NCBI RefSeq assembly: GCF_006442315.1
Contig: NZ_VFVY01000021.1
Span: forward strand, 62,001 to 126,000
Reading direction: 5' to 3'
DNA: 64,000 bases
Source: Mesorhizobium sp. B2-3-4
GTDB lineage: Bacteria > Pseudomonadota > Alphaproteobacteria > Rhizobiales > Rhizobiaceae
The translations under genes and the position numbers were made by a program. Position 1 is the stretch's first letter. Each line of letters begins with the position of its first letter. Below the pieces are notes generated by a model that made no database searches, was not told the origin of the DNA, and worked only from the letters and a program-made list of their open reading frames with translations. This document shows positions 27,493 to 35,517 of the stretch, one piece after another.

Positions 27493-28088
27493 CGGTTGCC
27501 CCCGGCATCGCGCGGGCCGCGCGGCCTGCCCTTGGGGTCGAAATCGTCCTCACGCGGCGCCTCGCTATCCTCGTCGTCGACCAACCCGGCGGCCACCGGA
27601 TCGATGCGGACAAAGCCCTCGGCGACCGAGACGGCTGGCACGGCGGCCTGCGTGAACGGGATCAGCACACCCTTGCGCCCGGCGAGCGTCACATCGAGGA
27701 TGTCGCCGCCGCCGAAATTGTGCACCGCGACGACCTTGCCGATGGCCGCGCCGGTATCATCCCGGATTTCGAGCCCGATCAGGTCGGCATGGTAGAACTC
27801 ATCCTCCTCGCCATCGTCGGGCAGCATCGAACGGTCGACGAACAGCTCCGTGCCGGCAAGCGCCTCGGCGGCGTTGCGGTCACCGATCCCTTTGAAGCGC
27901 ACCACCACGACCGTGTTGGCCGGCCTGATGTCGGTGATCTGGAAGGCGCGCCCGTCCCGGGCATAGAGCGGTCCATAATCGGCGAGCGCCATCGGCTCGC
28001 CGGTGAAGGTTTTCACCCTGAGTTCGCCCTTGATGCCGTGGGCGGCACCGATAACGGCCATCTGGACGGGGTTTTGCGGCTTGATCAT
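27489..28088 (-). CDS. rimM: 16S rRNA processing protein RimM
   Basis: Assembly factor for the 30S head, binding ribosomal protein S19. The 199-residue product has the RimM N-terminal barrel ([21 protein letters not shown]) and the PRC-barrel domain ([42 protein letters not shown]). The C terminus is extended by a charged tail ([17 protein letters not shown]). It directly precedes trmD with a 4-nt overlap. rpsP, its usual upstream partner, is not here: the next gene upstream is xerC on the other strand. Confidence 0.94.
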   Translation of the reverse strand: MIKPQNPVQMAVIGAAHGIKGELRVKTFTGEPMALADYGPLYARDGRAFQITDIRPANTVVVVRFKGIGDRNAAEALAGTELFVDRSMLPDDGEEDEFYHADLIGLEIRDDTGAAIGKVVAVHNFGGGDILDVTLAGRKGVLIPFTQAAVPAVSVAEGFVRIDPVAAGLVDDEDSEAPREDDFDPKGRPRGPRDAGGNR

Positions 28089-28225
28089 CGCGAAATATCC
28101 TTTGGCCTGCTCTAGCGCCGCCCCGGCGTCATTTCAATGATCGCCTCGCTGTCATTTCAATGACGGCCTCTTCACCGCTTCCTAACCCGGCTGCCGGAAA
28201 ATGCAGACGAACCGGAACAGACGCC

Positions 28226-29164
28226 ATGCCCGAATTCCTCATCCCGGCAAAATCGGATCTCCAGGCGGCGCGCGAAAACTGGCTGAAGATGCTGGCGCGC
28301 GAGCGCCGGCTGTCGCCGGAAACCGTCGAAGCCTATGAGCGCGATTCACGCCAGTTCCTGCACTTCCTCACCGGTCATATCGGCGGACCGCCCGGCATTT
28401 CCGACATTGCCGACCTGCGCCCCGCCGATCTGCGCGGCTTCCTCGCAGCCCGCCGCAATGCCGGCGCGGGCGCACGCACGCTTGGCCGCGGACTGGCTGG
28501 TATCCGTTCGCTGCTGCGCTTTCTGGAACGGCGCGGCCTCGCCAATGCGGCCGGTGCCGCCGCCTTGCGAGCGCCGCGCCAACCCAAATCCCTGCCCAAG
28601 CCGCTGACCGCGAGCGATGCCAGACAGGTCGTTTCGATCGGGGGCCAACTGGCCGAGGAGCCGTGGATCGCGGCCCGCAATGCCGCCGTGCTGACGCTGC
28701 TCTACGGCTCCGGCCTGCGCATTTCCGAAGCGCTTGGGCTCTGCGCCGGCGATCTGGCATCGGAGGCCGACACCGTGCTGCGCGTCACCGGCAAGGGCGG
28801 CAAGACGCGGCTGGTGCCGGTGCTGCCGGTGGCGCTGCGCGCGATCGCCGAATACCGCCGGCTCTGCCCTTATCATCTCGATCCCAAAGGGCTCTTGTTT
28901 CGCGGTGCGCGCGGCGGACCGCTCAATCCGGCCATCGTCCAGCGCGACATGGCCAGGCTGCGTTCGGCGCTGAACCTGCCCGACACGGCGACGCCGCATG
29001 CATTGCGCCACTCCTTCGCCACCCATCTGCTCGGCCGCGGCGGCGATCTGCGCACCATCCAGGAGCTGCTCGGCCATGCCAGCCTGTCGACGACGCAGGT
29101 CTACACCGGCGTCGACACCGCAAGGCTGCTGGAAATTTATGAGCAGGCCCATCCAAGGGCATGA
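28226..29164 (+). CDS. xerC: Tyrosine recombinase XerC
   Basis: Site-specific recombinase that, with XerD, resolves chromosome dimers at dif. The 312-residue product has an N-terminal SAM-like DNA-binding domain (ERRLSPETVEAYERDSRQFL) and the catalytic set: Arg in GSGLRISEALGL, Lys in TGKGGKTRLVPV, His-Arg in PHALRHSFATHLL, His in LLGHASLSTTQ and the Tyr nucleophile in VYTGVD. Length and lack of flanking att sites or phage genes favour the housekeeping recombinase. FtsK, which activates it, is also in the window. Confidence 0.93.
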   Translation: MPEFLIPAKSDLQAARENWLKMLARERRLSPETVEAYERDSRQFLHFLTGHIGGPPGISDIADLRPADLRGFLAARRNAGAGARTLGRGLAGIRSLLRFLERRGLANAAGAAALRAPRQPKSLPKPLTASDARQVVSIGGQLAEEPWIAARNAAVLTLLYGSGLRISEALGLCAGDLASEADTVLRVTGKGGKTRLVPVLPVALRAIAEYRRLCPYHLDPKGLLFRGARGGPLNPAIVQRDMARLRSALNLPDTATPHALRHSFATHLLGRGGDLRTIQELLGHASLSTTQVYTGVDTARLLEIYEQAHPRA

Positions 29165-29225
29165 ACCCTTCAATTTTGCCGTCCCGATTAACCGTTTTGC
29201 CGCTTTTCGATCCTAGAAAGGCATC

Positions 29226-30296
29226 ATGAAACGTGTCATCGCCATCGCCGACCGTGCGGCTTCCGCCTCGCTGAAGCTGCTTGTCGCGCTCAACGTGCTG
29301 TTTTTCCTGTCCTTCCTTGCCGTCCTGCTGTTCGCCGCCGGCAGGGCGCATGCCGAAGTCCCGACCTGTAGCGGTGCCGACATGCTGTCGGCTCTGCAGA
29401 AGAGCAACCCCGCCACCTACGACAAGATCGAGGCGGAGGCCGCCGCCACGCTGAACGGCAAGGGCCTGTTGTGGAAGCTGGAGAAACCGGGCGAACAGCC
29501 GTCCTATCTGTTCGGTACCATGCATATGACCGATCCGCGCGTCACCACGCTGCCGGCATATGCCCAGAAGGCGTTCGACGCCGCCGGCACCCTCATCATC
29601 GAAACCACCGACGTGCTCGACAAGCAGAAGATGATGACGGCGATGCTGAAGGAGCCGGACCTGATGATGTTCACCGACTCCACCACGCTGTCGTCGTTGC
29701 TGTCGCCGCAGGAAGCGGCGGCCATGAATGCCGCGCTCGACGCGCGCGGCATTCCGCCGGCAACCGTCGCCAAGATGAAGCCGTGGATGCTGTCGGCCAT
29801 GATGGCGCTTCCGGCTTGCGAACTCGCCCGCCAGTCCGGCGGCGCGCCGGTGCTCGACGTCAAGCTGGCCGAAAGCGCCAAGGCCGCCGGCAAGCCGGTG
29901 GAAGGATTGGAAACGGCCGAAAGCCAGCTACGCGCCATGGCCTCGCTGCCACTCGCCTTTCACATGAAAGGCCTGGTCGACACGCTGAAGCTGGGCGACA
30001 AGGTCAACGACATCAACGAGACCATGATCGTGCTCTACCAGCGCGGCGACACCGGGATGTTCTGGCCGCTGTTCCGCGCCGCCATGCCCGATGAGCAGAA
30101 CGACCCCGCCGGCTATGCCGCCTTCGAGGAGACCATGATCACCAGCCGCAACAAGGTGATGGCCGATCATGCCGGGCCGATCCTGGCCAGGGGCAACGCT
30201 TTCATGGCGGTCGGCGCGTTGCATCTTCCCGGTCCGGAGGGACTGGTCGAGGATTTCCGCAAGGCCGGCTATACCGTGACGGCTGTGGGGCTTTAG
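29226..30296 (+). CDS. TraB/GumN family protein
   Basis: The 356-residue product has an N-terminal membrane segment or signal (about residues 15-43) and the family motifs SYLFGTMHMTDPRV, with the GxxH metal-site motif, and near the C terminus AFMAVGALHLPGPEGLVEDF. TraB/GumN proteins are suspected metalloproteases related to Tiki; the bacterial role is not known. The ribosome site is GAAAGG 6 nt upstream. The stop is 3 bp from the end of the convergent DUF2867 gene, beyond which a decayed copy of this gene's 3' end is found. Confidence 0.9.
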   Translation: MKRVIAIADRAASASLKLLVALNVLFFLSFLAVLLFAAGRAHAEVPTCSGADMLSALQKSNPATYDKIEAEAAATLNGKGLLWKLEKPGEQPSYLFGTMHMTDPRVTTLPAYAQKAFDAAGTLIIETTDVLDKQKMMTAMLKEPDLMMFTDSTTLSSLLSPQEAAAMNAALDARGIPPATVAKMKPWMLSAMMALPACELARQSGGAPVLDVKLAESAKAAGKPVEGLETAESQLRAMASLPLAFHMKGLVDTLKLGDKVNDINETMIVLYQRGDTGMFWPLFRAAMPDEQNDPAGYAAFEETMITSRNKVMADHAGPILARGNAFMAVGALHLPGPEGLVEDFRKAGYTVTAVGL

Positions 30297-30298
30297 CC

Positions 30299-30775
30299 TT
30301 ACTTGGCCAAAACCTGGGCCAGCATCGCCGGAACGATCATCCGATGGAACGGCTTGATGATGGCGAGATAGGCCCGCCCAAACAGGTTGTGCGTCTTGAC
30401 GATCGTCGACGCGGCCACCTCCTGCCGGCCCGCGCCCAGATCGGCCACCTCCACCAGCACACGGAAGTCGAGATGCCAATCGTCCAGACCGAGGACGACC
30501 TTGCCTTGTGCCTGACTGATCAGCGGAAATATGCCGATCCTGCTTTCCGGCGGCGCGCCGGGATCCGCCCCGGTCTTCAACCCCAATGGACCGACGGCGA
30601 GGTTTCGCAGCTGCGTAAGGCGACCGACCCATCGCGGTGTTCGCGCCAGGACGCGTTCGGCCGCGCCCATCGCGGTCAGTGCCAGACCCTCGGTTGTCAG
30701 CGCGTATCGGTCGGCGAACTGAGCGCCGGCAAGAGCGCCTTCGGGGTCGGGAAAAGTCAGTGTAATGGAGGTCAT
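30299..30775 (-). CDS. DUF2867 protein
   Basis: The 158-residue product begins MTSITLTFPDPEGALAGAQF, has DDWHLDFRVLVEV and ends with GRAYLAIIKPFHRMIVPAML, typical of DUF2867, a family of unknown function related in shape to SRPBCC/START-like folds. A longer in-frame extension to 31090 is rejected because it runs through the decayed TraB fragment. The gene lies between the intact traB-like gene and that fragment, in the opposite orientation to both, which suggests insertion during or after a duplication. Confidence 0.82.
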   Translation of the reverse strand: MTSITLTFPDPEGALAGAQFADRYALTTEGLALTAMGAAERVLARTPRWVGRLTQLRNLAVGPLGLKTGADPGAPPESRIGIFPLISQAQGKVVLGLDDWHLDFRVLVEVADLGAGRQEVAASTIVKTHNLFGRAYLAIIKPFHRMIVPAMLAQVLAK

Positions 30776-30844
30776 GCCGGCAAATCCCTCTTGAGCAACG
30801 ATATCACCGGCTGGTTTGGCCTGCTGCGTGGCGAAACGCCGCCA

Positions 30845-30940
30845 CGCCGACGCCTTGATGGCCGTCGGCGCTGCATCTTCCCACAGTGACCGGTCGAGGA
30901 TTTCCGCAAAGCCGGCTATACTGTCGCCGCCGTCAATTGA
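30845..30940 (+). pseudogene. Decayed 3' end of a TraB/GumN gene
   Basis: The sequence encodes DALMAVGA, then after a frameshift HLP, and after another frameshift VEDFRKAGYTVAAVN and a stop. This matches the C terminus of the intact gene at 29226-30296 (AFMAVGALHLP...LVEDFRKAGYTVTAVGL). Relative to that gene, 2 nt are missing between GGCGC and GCATCTTCCC and about 5 nt before TCGAGGATTTCCGC. It is a relic of a duplicated gene. Confidence 0.8.
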
Positions 30941-31067
30941 GTCGGATGGCAGCGGAGGCTCGCAAACGCCGCGTTTCCGGCGTTTTCGTCCGCTAGCGTG
31001 AAACCCATTCAACGGTTGCGCGTTGATGGCTGTTGATTGATCATTTTCATCCACGGAGGACACTTTT

Positions 31068-31373
31068 ATGGCGAATCCATCGAACGACACTCCCAGGCCG
31101 AGCGGCGGTGGCGGCAGCCCCTGGCTGATTGCGCTGGTCGTCGTTATTCTGGCTGTAGTCGCGTATTATGTTTTCGGAAGAAGTGGCGAGCACCCGGCAC
31201 CCGCCGAGCCGCCAGCGGCCAGCACACCGGCCCCGGCGCCCGCGCCGGCTGAACCGATGAAGCCGGCAGAGCCTGCTCCTGCGCCCGCACCGGCTCCCGC
31301 TCCGGCCCCTGCACCAGCGCCCGCTCCGGCACCTGCTCCGGCACCAGCTCCCGCGCCTGCACCGGCCAACTGA
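31068..31373 (+). CDS. Small membrane protein with Ala-Pro repeat tail
   Basis: The 101-residue product has one membrane helix (PWLIALVVVILAVVAYYVFG, about residues 18-37) and then about 55 residues that are almost entirely Ala-Pro with a few Glu (TPAPAPAPAEP, then uninterrupted AP to the end). A GGAGG site and a strong terminator flank it, so it is a real transcription unit. AP repeats form stiff, extended rods; a periplasmic spacer is plausible but no partner domain is present. The repeat DNA is prone to length change. Confidence 0.75.
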   Translation: MANPSNDTPRPSGGGGSPWLIALVVVILAVVAYYVFGRSGEHPAPAEPPAASTPAPAPAPAEPMKPAEPAPAPAPAPAPAPAPAPAPAPAPAPAPAPAPAN

Positions 31374-31393
31374 TCGGCGCGATACCAAATACG

Positions 31394-31426
31394 AACGGCC
31401 CGCCGAAAGGCGGGCCGTTTTGTTTT
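31394..31426 (+). terminator. Intrinsic terminator after the Ala-Pro protein gene
   Basis: Stem AACGGCCCGCC / GGCGGGCCGTT around a GAAA tetraloop, followed by TTTGTTTT. It lies between the convergent Ala-Pro gene and lpd and might serve both. Confidence 0.92.
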
Positions 31427-31482
31427 GGGAAGCACTCAGCGAAACGGACGATATCGTCGACGACGCCGGGCCTCTTGGCCCG

Positions 31483-32889
31483 TTAAATATGGATCGGCTT
31501 GAAGAACGTCGCCAGCGCCGCTTCCTTCACCGCTTCCGACATTGTCGGGTGGGCGTGGCAGGTGCGGGCGAGATCCTCGGACGAACCGCCGAATTCCATC
31601 AGCACCGCCGCCTCGTGGATCATCTCGCCGGCGCCGAAGCCCACGATGTGCACGCCGAGCACGCGGTCACTTGTCTTGTCGGCGAGGATCTTCACGAAAC
31701 CGTCGGTGTGCAGCATGGCGCGCGCCCGGCCGTTGGCGGTGAACGGGAATTTGCCGATTTTGTAGTCGATCCCTGCCTTCTTCAGATCTTCCTCGGTCTT
31801 GCCGACCGAGGCGATCTCCGGGCTGGTGTAGACGACGCTCGGGATGACATCGTAATTCACGTGGCCGGCCTGGCCGGCAATGGTCTCCGCCACCGCCACG
31901 CCCTCATCCTCGGCCTTGTGCGCCAGCATCGGTCCAGCGATGACGTCGCCGATGGCATAGATGCCGGGCACGTTGGTCCTGAGATGCCCATCCGTCTTGA
32001 CGCGGCCGCGCTCGTCGACCTCGACGCCGGCTTCCTTGAGCCCGAGGCTGTCGGAGAAGGCGCGCCGTCCGGTCGAGATCAGCACTGCGTCCGCCTCGAT
32101 GGTCTCGGCGGCGCCGCCCTTGACCGGCTCGAAGGTAACGGTGGCACCCTTCTTGGCCTTGGCGACGCCGGTGACCTTGGCACCGAGCTTGAACTCGAAG
32201 CCCTGCTTGGAGAGCAAGCGCTGGAACTGCTTGGACACTTCCCCGTCCATGCCACCCAAAATGGTGTCGAGGAATTCGACGACGGTCACCTTGGCGCCGA
32301 GCCGGGCCCAGACCGAGCCGAGCTCGAGCCCGATGACGCCGCCGCCGACCACAACCAGCCGCTCCGGGACCTTGGCCAGCGCCAGCGCGCCGGTGGACGA
32401 GACGATGACCTTCTCGTCGATATCGACCTTGACGCCGGGAATGCCGGCGATATCGGAGCCTGTGGCAATGACGATGTTTTTGGTCTCGATCTCCTCGACC
32501 TTGCCGTCCTCGGCCGTCACCGAGACCTTGCCGGCGGCGATCACCTTGCCGGTGCCGCGGAAGGCATCGATCTTGTTCTTCTTGAACAGGAAGGCGACGC
32601 CGTTGACGTTGGACGACACCGTCGCGTCCTTGTGCGCCATCATCTTCTTCAAATTGAGCTTCGGTGCCGCGATCTCGACGCCGAGCGTGTCGAAGGAATG
32701 GCCGGCCTCGGCGAACATTTCGGAGGCATAGAGCAGCGCCTTGGACGGAATGCAGCCGATGTTGAGGCAGGTGCCGCCGAAGGTCGCATTCTTCTCGACC
32801 ACGGCGACCTTCAGGCCGAGCTGCGCCGCCTTGATGGCACAGACATAGCCGCCCGGTCCCGATCCGATGATTACGACGTCATAAGCCAT
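31483..32889 (-). CDS. lpd: Dihydrolipoyl dehydrogenase (E3)
   Basis: Reoxidises dihydrolipoamide with NAD+ in 2-oxoglutarate dehydrogenase and related complexes. The 468-residue product has the FAD motif [12 protein letters not shown], the redox disulfide [13 protein letters not shown] (Cys41, Cys46), the NAD motif [12 protein letters not shown], and the C-terminal His-Glu dyad region [11 protein letters not shown]. It is the last gene of the mdh-suc cluster, with its start 23 bp after the stop of the SDR gene, and is the E3 expected for the SucA-SucB enzyme. Confidence 0.97.
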   Translation of the reverse strand: MAYDVVIIGSGPGGYVCAIKAAQLGLKVAVVEKNATFGGTCLNIGCIPSKALLYASEMFAEAGHSFDTLGVEIAAPKLNLKKMMAHKDATVSSNVNGVAFLFKKNKIDAFRGTGKVIAAGKVSVTAEDGKVEEIETKNIVIATGSDIAGIPGVKVDIDEKVIVSSTGALALAKVPERLVVVGGGVIGLELGSVWARLGAKVTVVEFLDTILGGMDGEVSKQFQRLLSKQGFEFKLGAKVTGVAKAKKGATVTFEPVKGGAAETIEADAVLISTGRRAFSDSLGLKEAGVEVDERGRVKTDGHLRTNVPGIYAIGDVIAGPMLAHKAEDEGVAVAETIAGQAGHVNYDVIPSVVYTSPEIASVGKTEEDLKKAGIDYKIGKFPFTANGRARAMLHTDGFVKILADKTSDRVLGVHIVGFGAGEMIHEAAVLMEFGGSSEDLARTCHAHPTMSEAVKEAALATFFKPIHI

Positions 32890-32912
32890 GGTCTTGTCCT
32901 TTTTGCCGGCCT

Positions 32913-33668
32913 TCAGCGGCCGCCGCTCACATTCAGGATCGCGCCCGTTATATAGGAAGCCGCATCCGACAGAAGATAGAGAACCGCGCTGGCAACCTCG
33001 TCCGACGTGCCGGCGCGTTTCATCGGCAGCAGGTCCTGCATCCGCGCCACGCGGTCGGGCTGGCAGCCGGAGGCGTGGATTTCGGTCTCGGTGATGCCGG
33101 GGCTGACCGCGTTGACGCGGATGCCTTCGCTCACCACCTCGCGCGCCAACCCGATGGTCATGGTGTCGATCGCACCCTTGGACGCCGCGTAGTCGACATA
33201 TTCGCCGGGCGCGCCCAGCCTGGCCGCCGCCGACGACAGGTTGACGATGGCGCCGCCCCTGCCGCCATGCCGGGTCGACATGCGCTTGACCGCCTCGCGG
33301 GCGCAGAGAAACGAGCCGGTGACGTTGATGCGCATCATGCGTTCCAGCCGCGCGACATCCATCTCGTCGACGCGCGCCTTGACGTCGACGATGCCGGCAT
33401 TGTTGACGAAGGCGTCGAGCCGGCCGAAGGCGCGGTCGACAGCGCCGAACATGGCGACGATATCGGTTTCCCTGCCGACATCGCCCCGGACCGCGAACGC
33501 CTCGCCGCCGCCGGCCTTTATGTCGGCAACCACCGTCTCGGCGGCAGCCTGGTTGGAAACGTAGTTGACCGCCACGCGATAGCCGGCCTGCGCGCCAAGC
33601 CGGCAGACGGCGGCGCCGATGCCGCGGCTGCCGCCGGTGACCAGCAGCACCTTTTGCGCCTCGCTCAT
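32913..33668 (-). CDS. SDR-family oxidoreductase in the suc-lpd cluster
   Basis: NAD(P)H-dependent short-chain dehydrogenase. The 251-residue product has [11 protein letters not shown] (residues 11-21), NNAG, the catalytic Ser of [17 protein letters not shown] with Tyr and Lys, and the SPG motif after it. It resembles the glucose/3-oxoacyl-ACP reductase-like group, but the substrate is unknown. Its start overlaps the stop of the secreted-protein gene by 4 nt (ATGA). Placement between sucB and lpd suggests co-expression with 2-oxoglutarate dehydrogenase. Confidence 0.92.
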   Translation of the reverse strand: MSEAQKVLLVTGGSRGIGAAVCRLGAQAGYRVAVNYVSNQAAAETVVADIKAGGGEAFAVRGDVGRETDIVAMFGAVDRAFGRLDAFVNNAGIVDVKARVDEMDVARLERMMRINVTGSFLCAREAVKRMSTRHGGRGGAIVNLSSAAARLGAPGEYVDYAASKGAIDTMTIGLAREVVSEGIRVNAVSPGITETEIHASGCQPDRVARMQDLLPMKRAGTSDEVASAVLYLLSDAASYITGAILNVSGGR

Positions 33669-34159
33669 TCCTGGCATCCCTTCATCGCGAACACATCCGA
33701 GGGCACTTTCGAAAAGCCGCTGCCGCCGTAAACCTTGGATTGCCTGAGCACCGGCCCGAGATCGGGCAGGATCAGCGTCTGCGGCGCCGCCACACCCTCG
33801 GCCGGCAACAGGCCGACAGCGCCCTTGTCGTCTGATGTATAGATCACGCCGTTCCACAGCGTGCAGGCGGCAAGCTCGGCGCCGGTCACGTCGCCTTCCG
33901 GGCACTTGTACATCAGCGCCCCGTTCGGCCGTGCGACATCCGCGGTCCACATGACGATGCCGTTCAGCACCACATTATTGTCGAGGATCAGCCGGAACGT
34001 GTTGGTGACGGTCGCGGACGTGCCAGTCGGGGTGAAGTCGATCTCGCTGCCGCTCTGCGCGTCGCCATAGACGGCGAGTTCAATCGGGCAGGCGGCATCA
34101 GCATTGGCTGCTGCCAGCACTAAGCCGACCGTGACGGGCGCAAGCAAACGGGCCATCAT
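33665..34159 (-). CDS. Secreted protein of unknown function in the suc-lpd cluster
   Basis: The 164-residue product has a signal peptide ending near ANADAAC. The mature part is beta-rich with four cysteines (AACPIEL, YKCPEGD, LAACTLW, MKGCQE), likely paired in two disulfides. The pattern [19 protein letters not shown] does not match a family I know. It lies 35 bp before sucB's stop on the downstream side and overlaps the SDR start, so it is part of the operon although its product is exported. Confidence 0.8.
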   Translation of the reverse strand: MMARLLAPVTVGLVLAAANADAACPIELAVYGDAQSGSEIDFTPTGTSATVTNTFRLILDNNVVLNGIVMWTADVARPNGALMYKCPEGDVTGAELAACTLWNGVIYTSDDKGAVGLLPAEGVAAPQTLILPDLGPVLRQSKVYGGSGFSKVPSDVFAMKGCQE

Positions 34160-34194
34160 AGGCCGCTCCGAGCATGAGCCGCCATCCGATCACC

Positions 34195-35466
34195 TCAGAG
34201 ATCAAGCACCAGCCGCTCGGGATCCTCCAGGCTGTCCTTGACGCGCACCAGGAAGGTCACGGCTTCCTTGCCGTCGACGATGCGGTGATCGTAGGAGAGC
34301 GCCAGATACATCATCGGCCGGATCACGATCTGGCCGCCGACCACCACGGGCCGGTCCTGGATCTTGTGCATGCCCAGAATACCGGACTGCGGCGCGTTGA
34401 GGATCGGCGTCGACATCAGCGAGCCATAGACGCCGCCATTGGAGATGGTGAAGGTGCCGCCCTGCATGTCGGCCACCGACAGCTTGCCGTCACGCGCCGC
34501 GATACCCAGCCGGCCGATCTCCTTCTCGATCTCGGCGATCGACATCTGGTCGGCATCGCGCACGACCGGCACCACCAGGCCCTTCTCGGTGCCGACCGCC
34601 ACGCCGACATGGGCGAAGTTCTTGTAGATGATGTCGGTGCCGTCGATCTCGGCATTGACCGCCGGGATTTCCTTCAGCGCATGGGTGACGGCCTTGGTGA
34701 AGAAGCCCATGAAGCCGAGCTTCACGCCGTGCTTCTTCTCGAAAATGTCCTTGTACTTGGTCCTGAGCGCCATCACCGCCGACATGTCGACCTCGTTGAA
34801 GGTGGTGAGCATGGCCGCGGTCGATTGCGCTTCCTTGAGGCGGCGCGCGATGGTCTGGCGCAGCTTGGTCATGCGCACGCGCTCCTCGCGCACCGCGTCG
34901 TCGCCGGAGGATGGCGCGCGGACGGCAACGGGCGCCGGGGCAGCCTTGGGCGTTTCAGCCGGCTGCGAGGGGGCGCCCTTGGAAATGGCGTCGAGCACAT
35001 CGCCTTTCAGCACCTGGCCACGCTTGCCAGAGCCGGCGAGCTGGTCGACCGACAGATTGTTCTCGGCGATGAGTTTTGCCGCCGCCGGCGCTGGCGGCAT
35101 GGTGCGCGGCTCGACCGGGCCGTCGCCAGCGATCTTGGCGGTCTCGGCCGCGGCCTGCTTGGTGGTGTGGGCGGCTTCAGGGCTAGAAGCTTGCGCCACC
35201 GCCTGCGGCTTGGCAGCGGCAGCCGCGCCACCGGCCGAAATCGAGCCCAACAGCGCGCCGACGCCCACGGTCTCGCCTTCCTTGGCGACGATTTCGCTGA
35301 GCGTACCGGCGGCGGCGGCAGGCACCTCCACCGTCACCTTGTCCGTCTCGAGTTCAACCAGCGGCTCGTCGGCGGCAATGGCATCGCCGACCTTCTTGAA
35401 CCATTTGCCGATGGTCGCCTCGGTGACGGATTCGCCCAGAGTGGGAACGCGGATTTCGGTAGCCAT
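34195..35466 (-). CDS. sucB: Dihydrolipoyl succinyltransferase (E2 of OGDH)
   Basis: Core of the 2-oxoglutarate dehydrogenase complex. The 423-residue product has one lipoyl domain with the modified Lys43 in [11 protein letters not shown], an Ala/Pro-rich linker, a peripheral subunit-binding domain ([28 protein letters not shown]), and the catalytic domain ending with [16 protein letters not shown], where the His is catalytic. The gene follows sucA with a 51-bp gap. Length matches rhizobial SucB. Confidence 0.97.
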   Translation of the reverse strand: MATEIRVPTLGESVTEATIGKWFKKVGDAIAADEPLVELETDKVTVEVPAAAAGTLSEIVAKEGETVGVGALLGSISAGGAAAAAKPQAVAQASSPEAAHTTKQAAAETAKIAGDGPVEPRTMPPAPAAAKLIAENNLSVDQLAGSGKRGQVLKGDVLDAISKGAPSQPAETPKAAPAPVAVRAPSSGDDAVREERVRMTKLRQTIARRLKEAQSTAAMLTTFNEVDMSAVMALRTKYKDIFEKKHGVKLGFMGFFTKAVTHALKEIPAVNAEIDGTDIIYKNFAHVGVAVGTEKGLVVPVVRDADQMSIAEIEKEIGRLGIAARDGKLSVADMQGGTFTISNGGVYGSLMSTPILNAPQSGILGMHKIQDRPVVVGGQIVIRPMMYLALSYDHRIVDGKEAVTFLVRVKDSLEDPERLVLDL

Positions 35467-35517
35467 TGTGCCTGTCCGTTTTCTGTCGGTTCTGTTTCTT
35501 GTTCGCCCAATTCCGCC

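Noticed and set aside
28226-29164. Tyrosine recombinase as the integrase of a genomic island
   Set aside because: The protein has XerC length and motifs, flanking genes are housekeeping, and no tRNA or att repeats are seen.
31250-31373. Ala-Pro codon repeats as a non-coding repeat array
   Set aside because: The repeats are in frame with a membrane helix, ribosome site and terminator, so they are coding.
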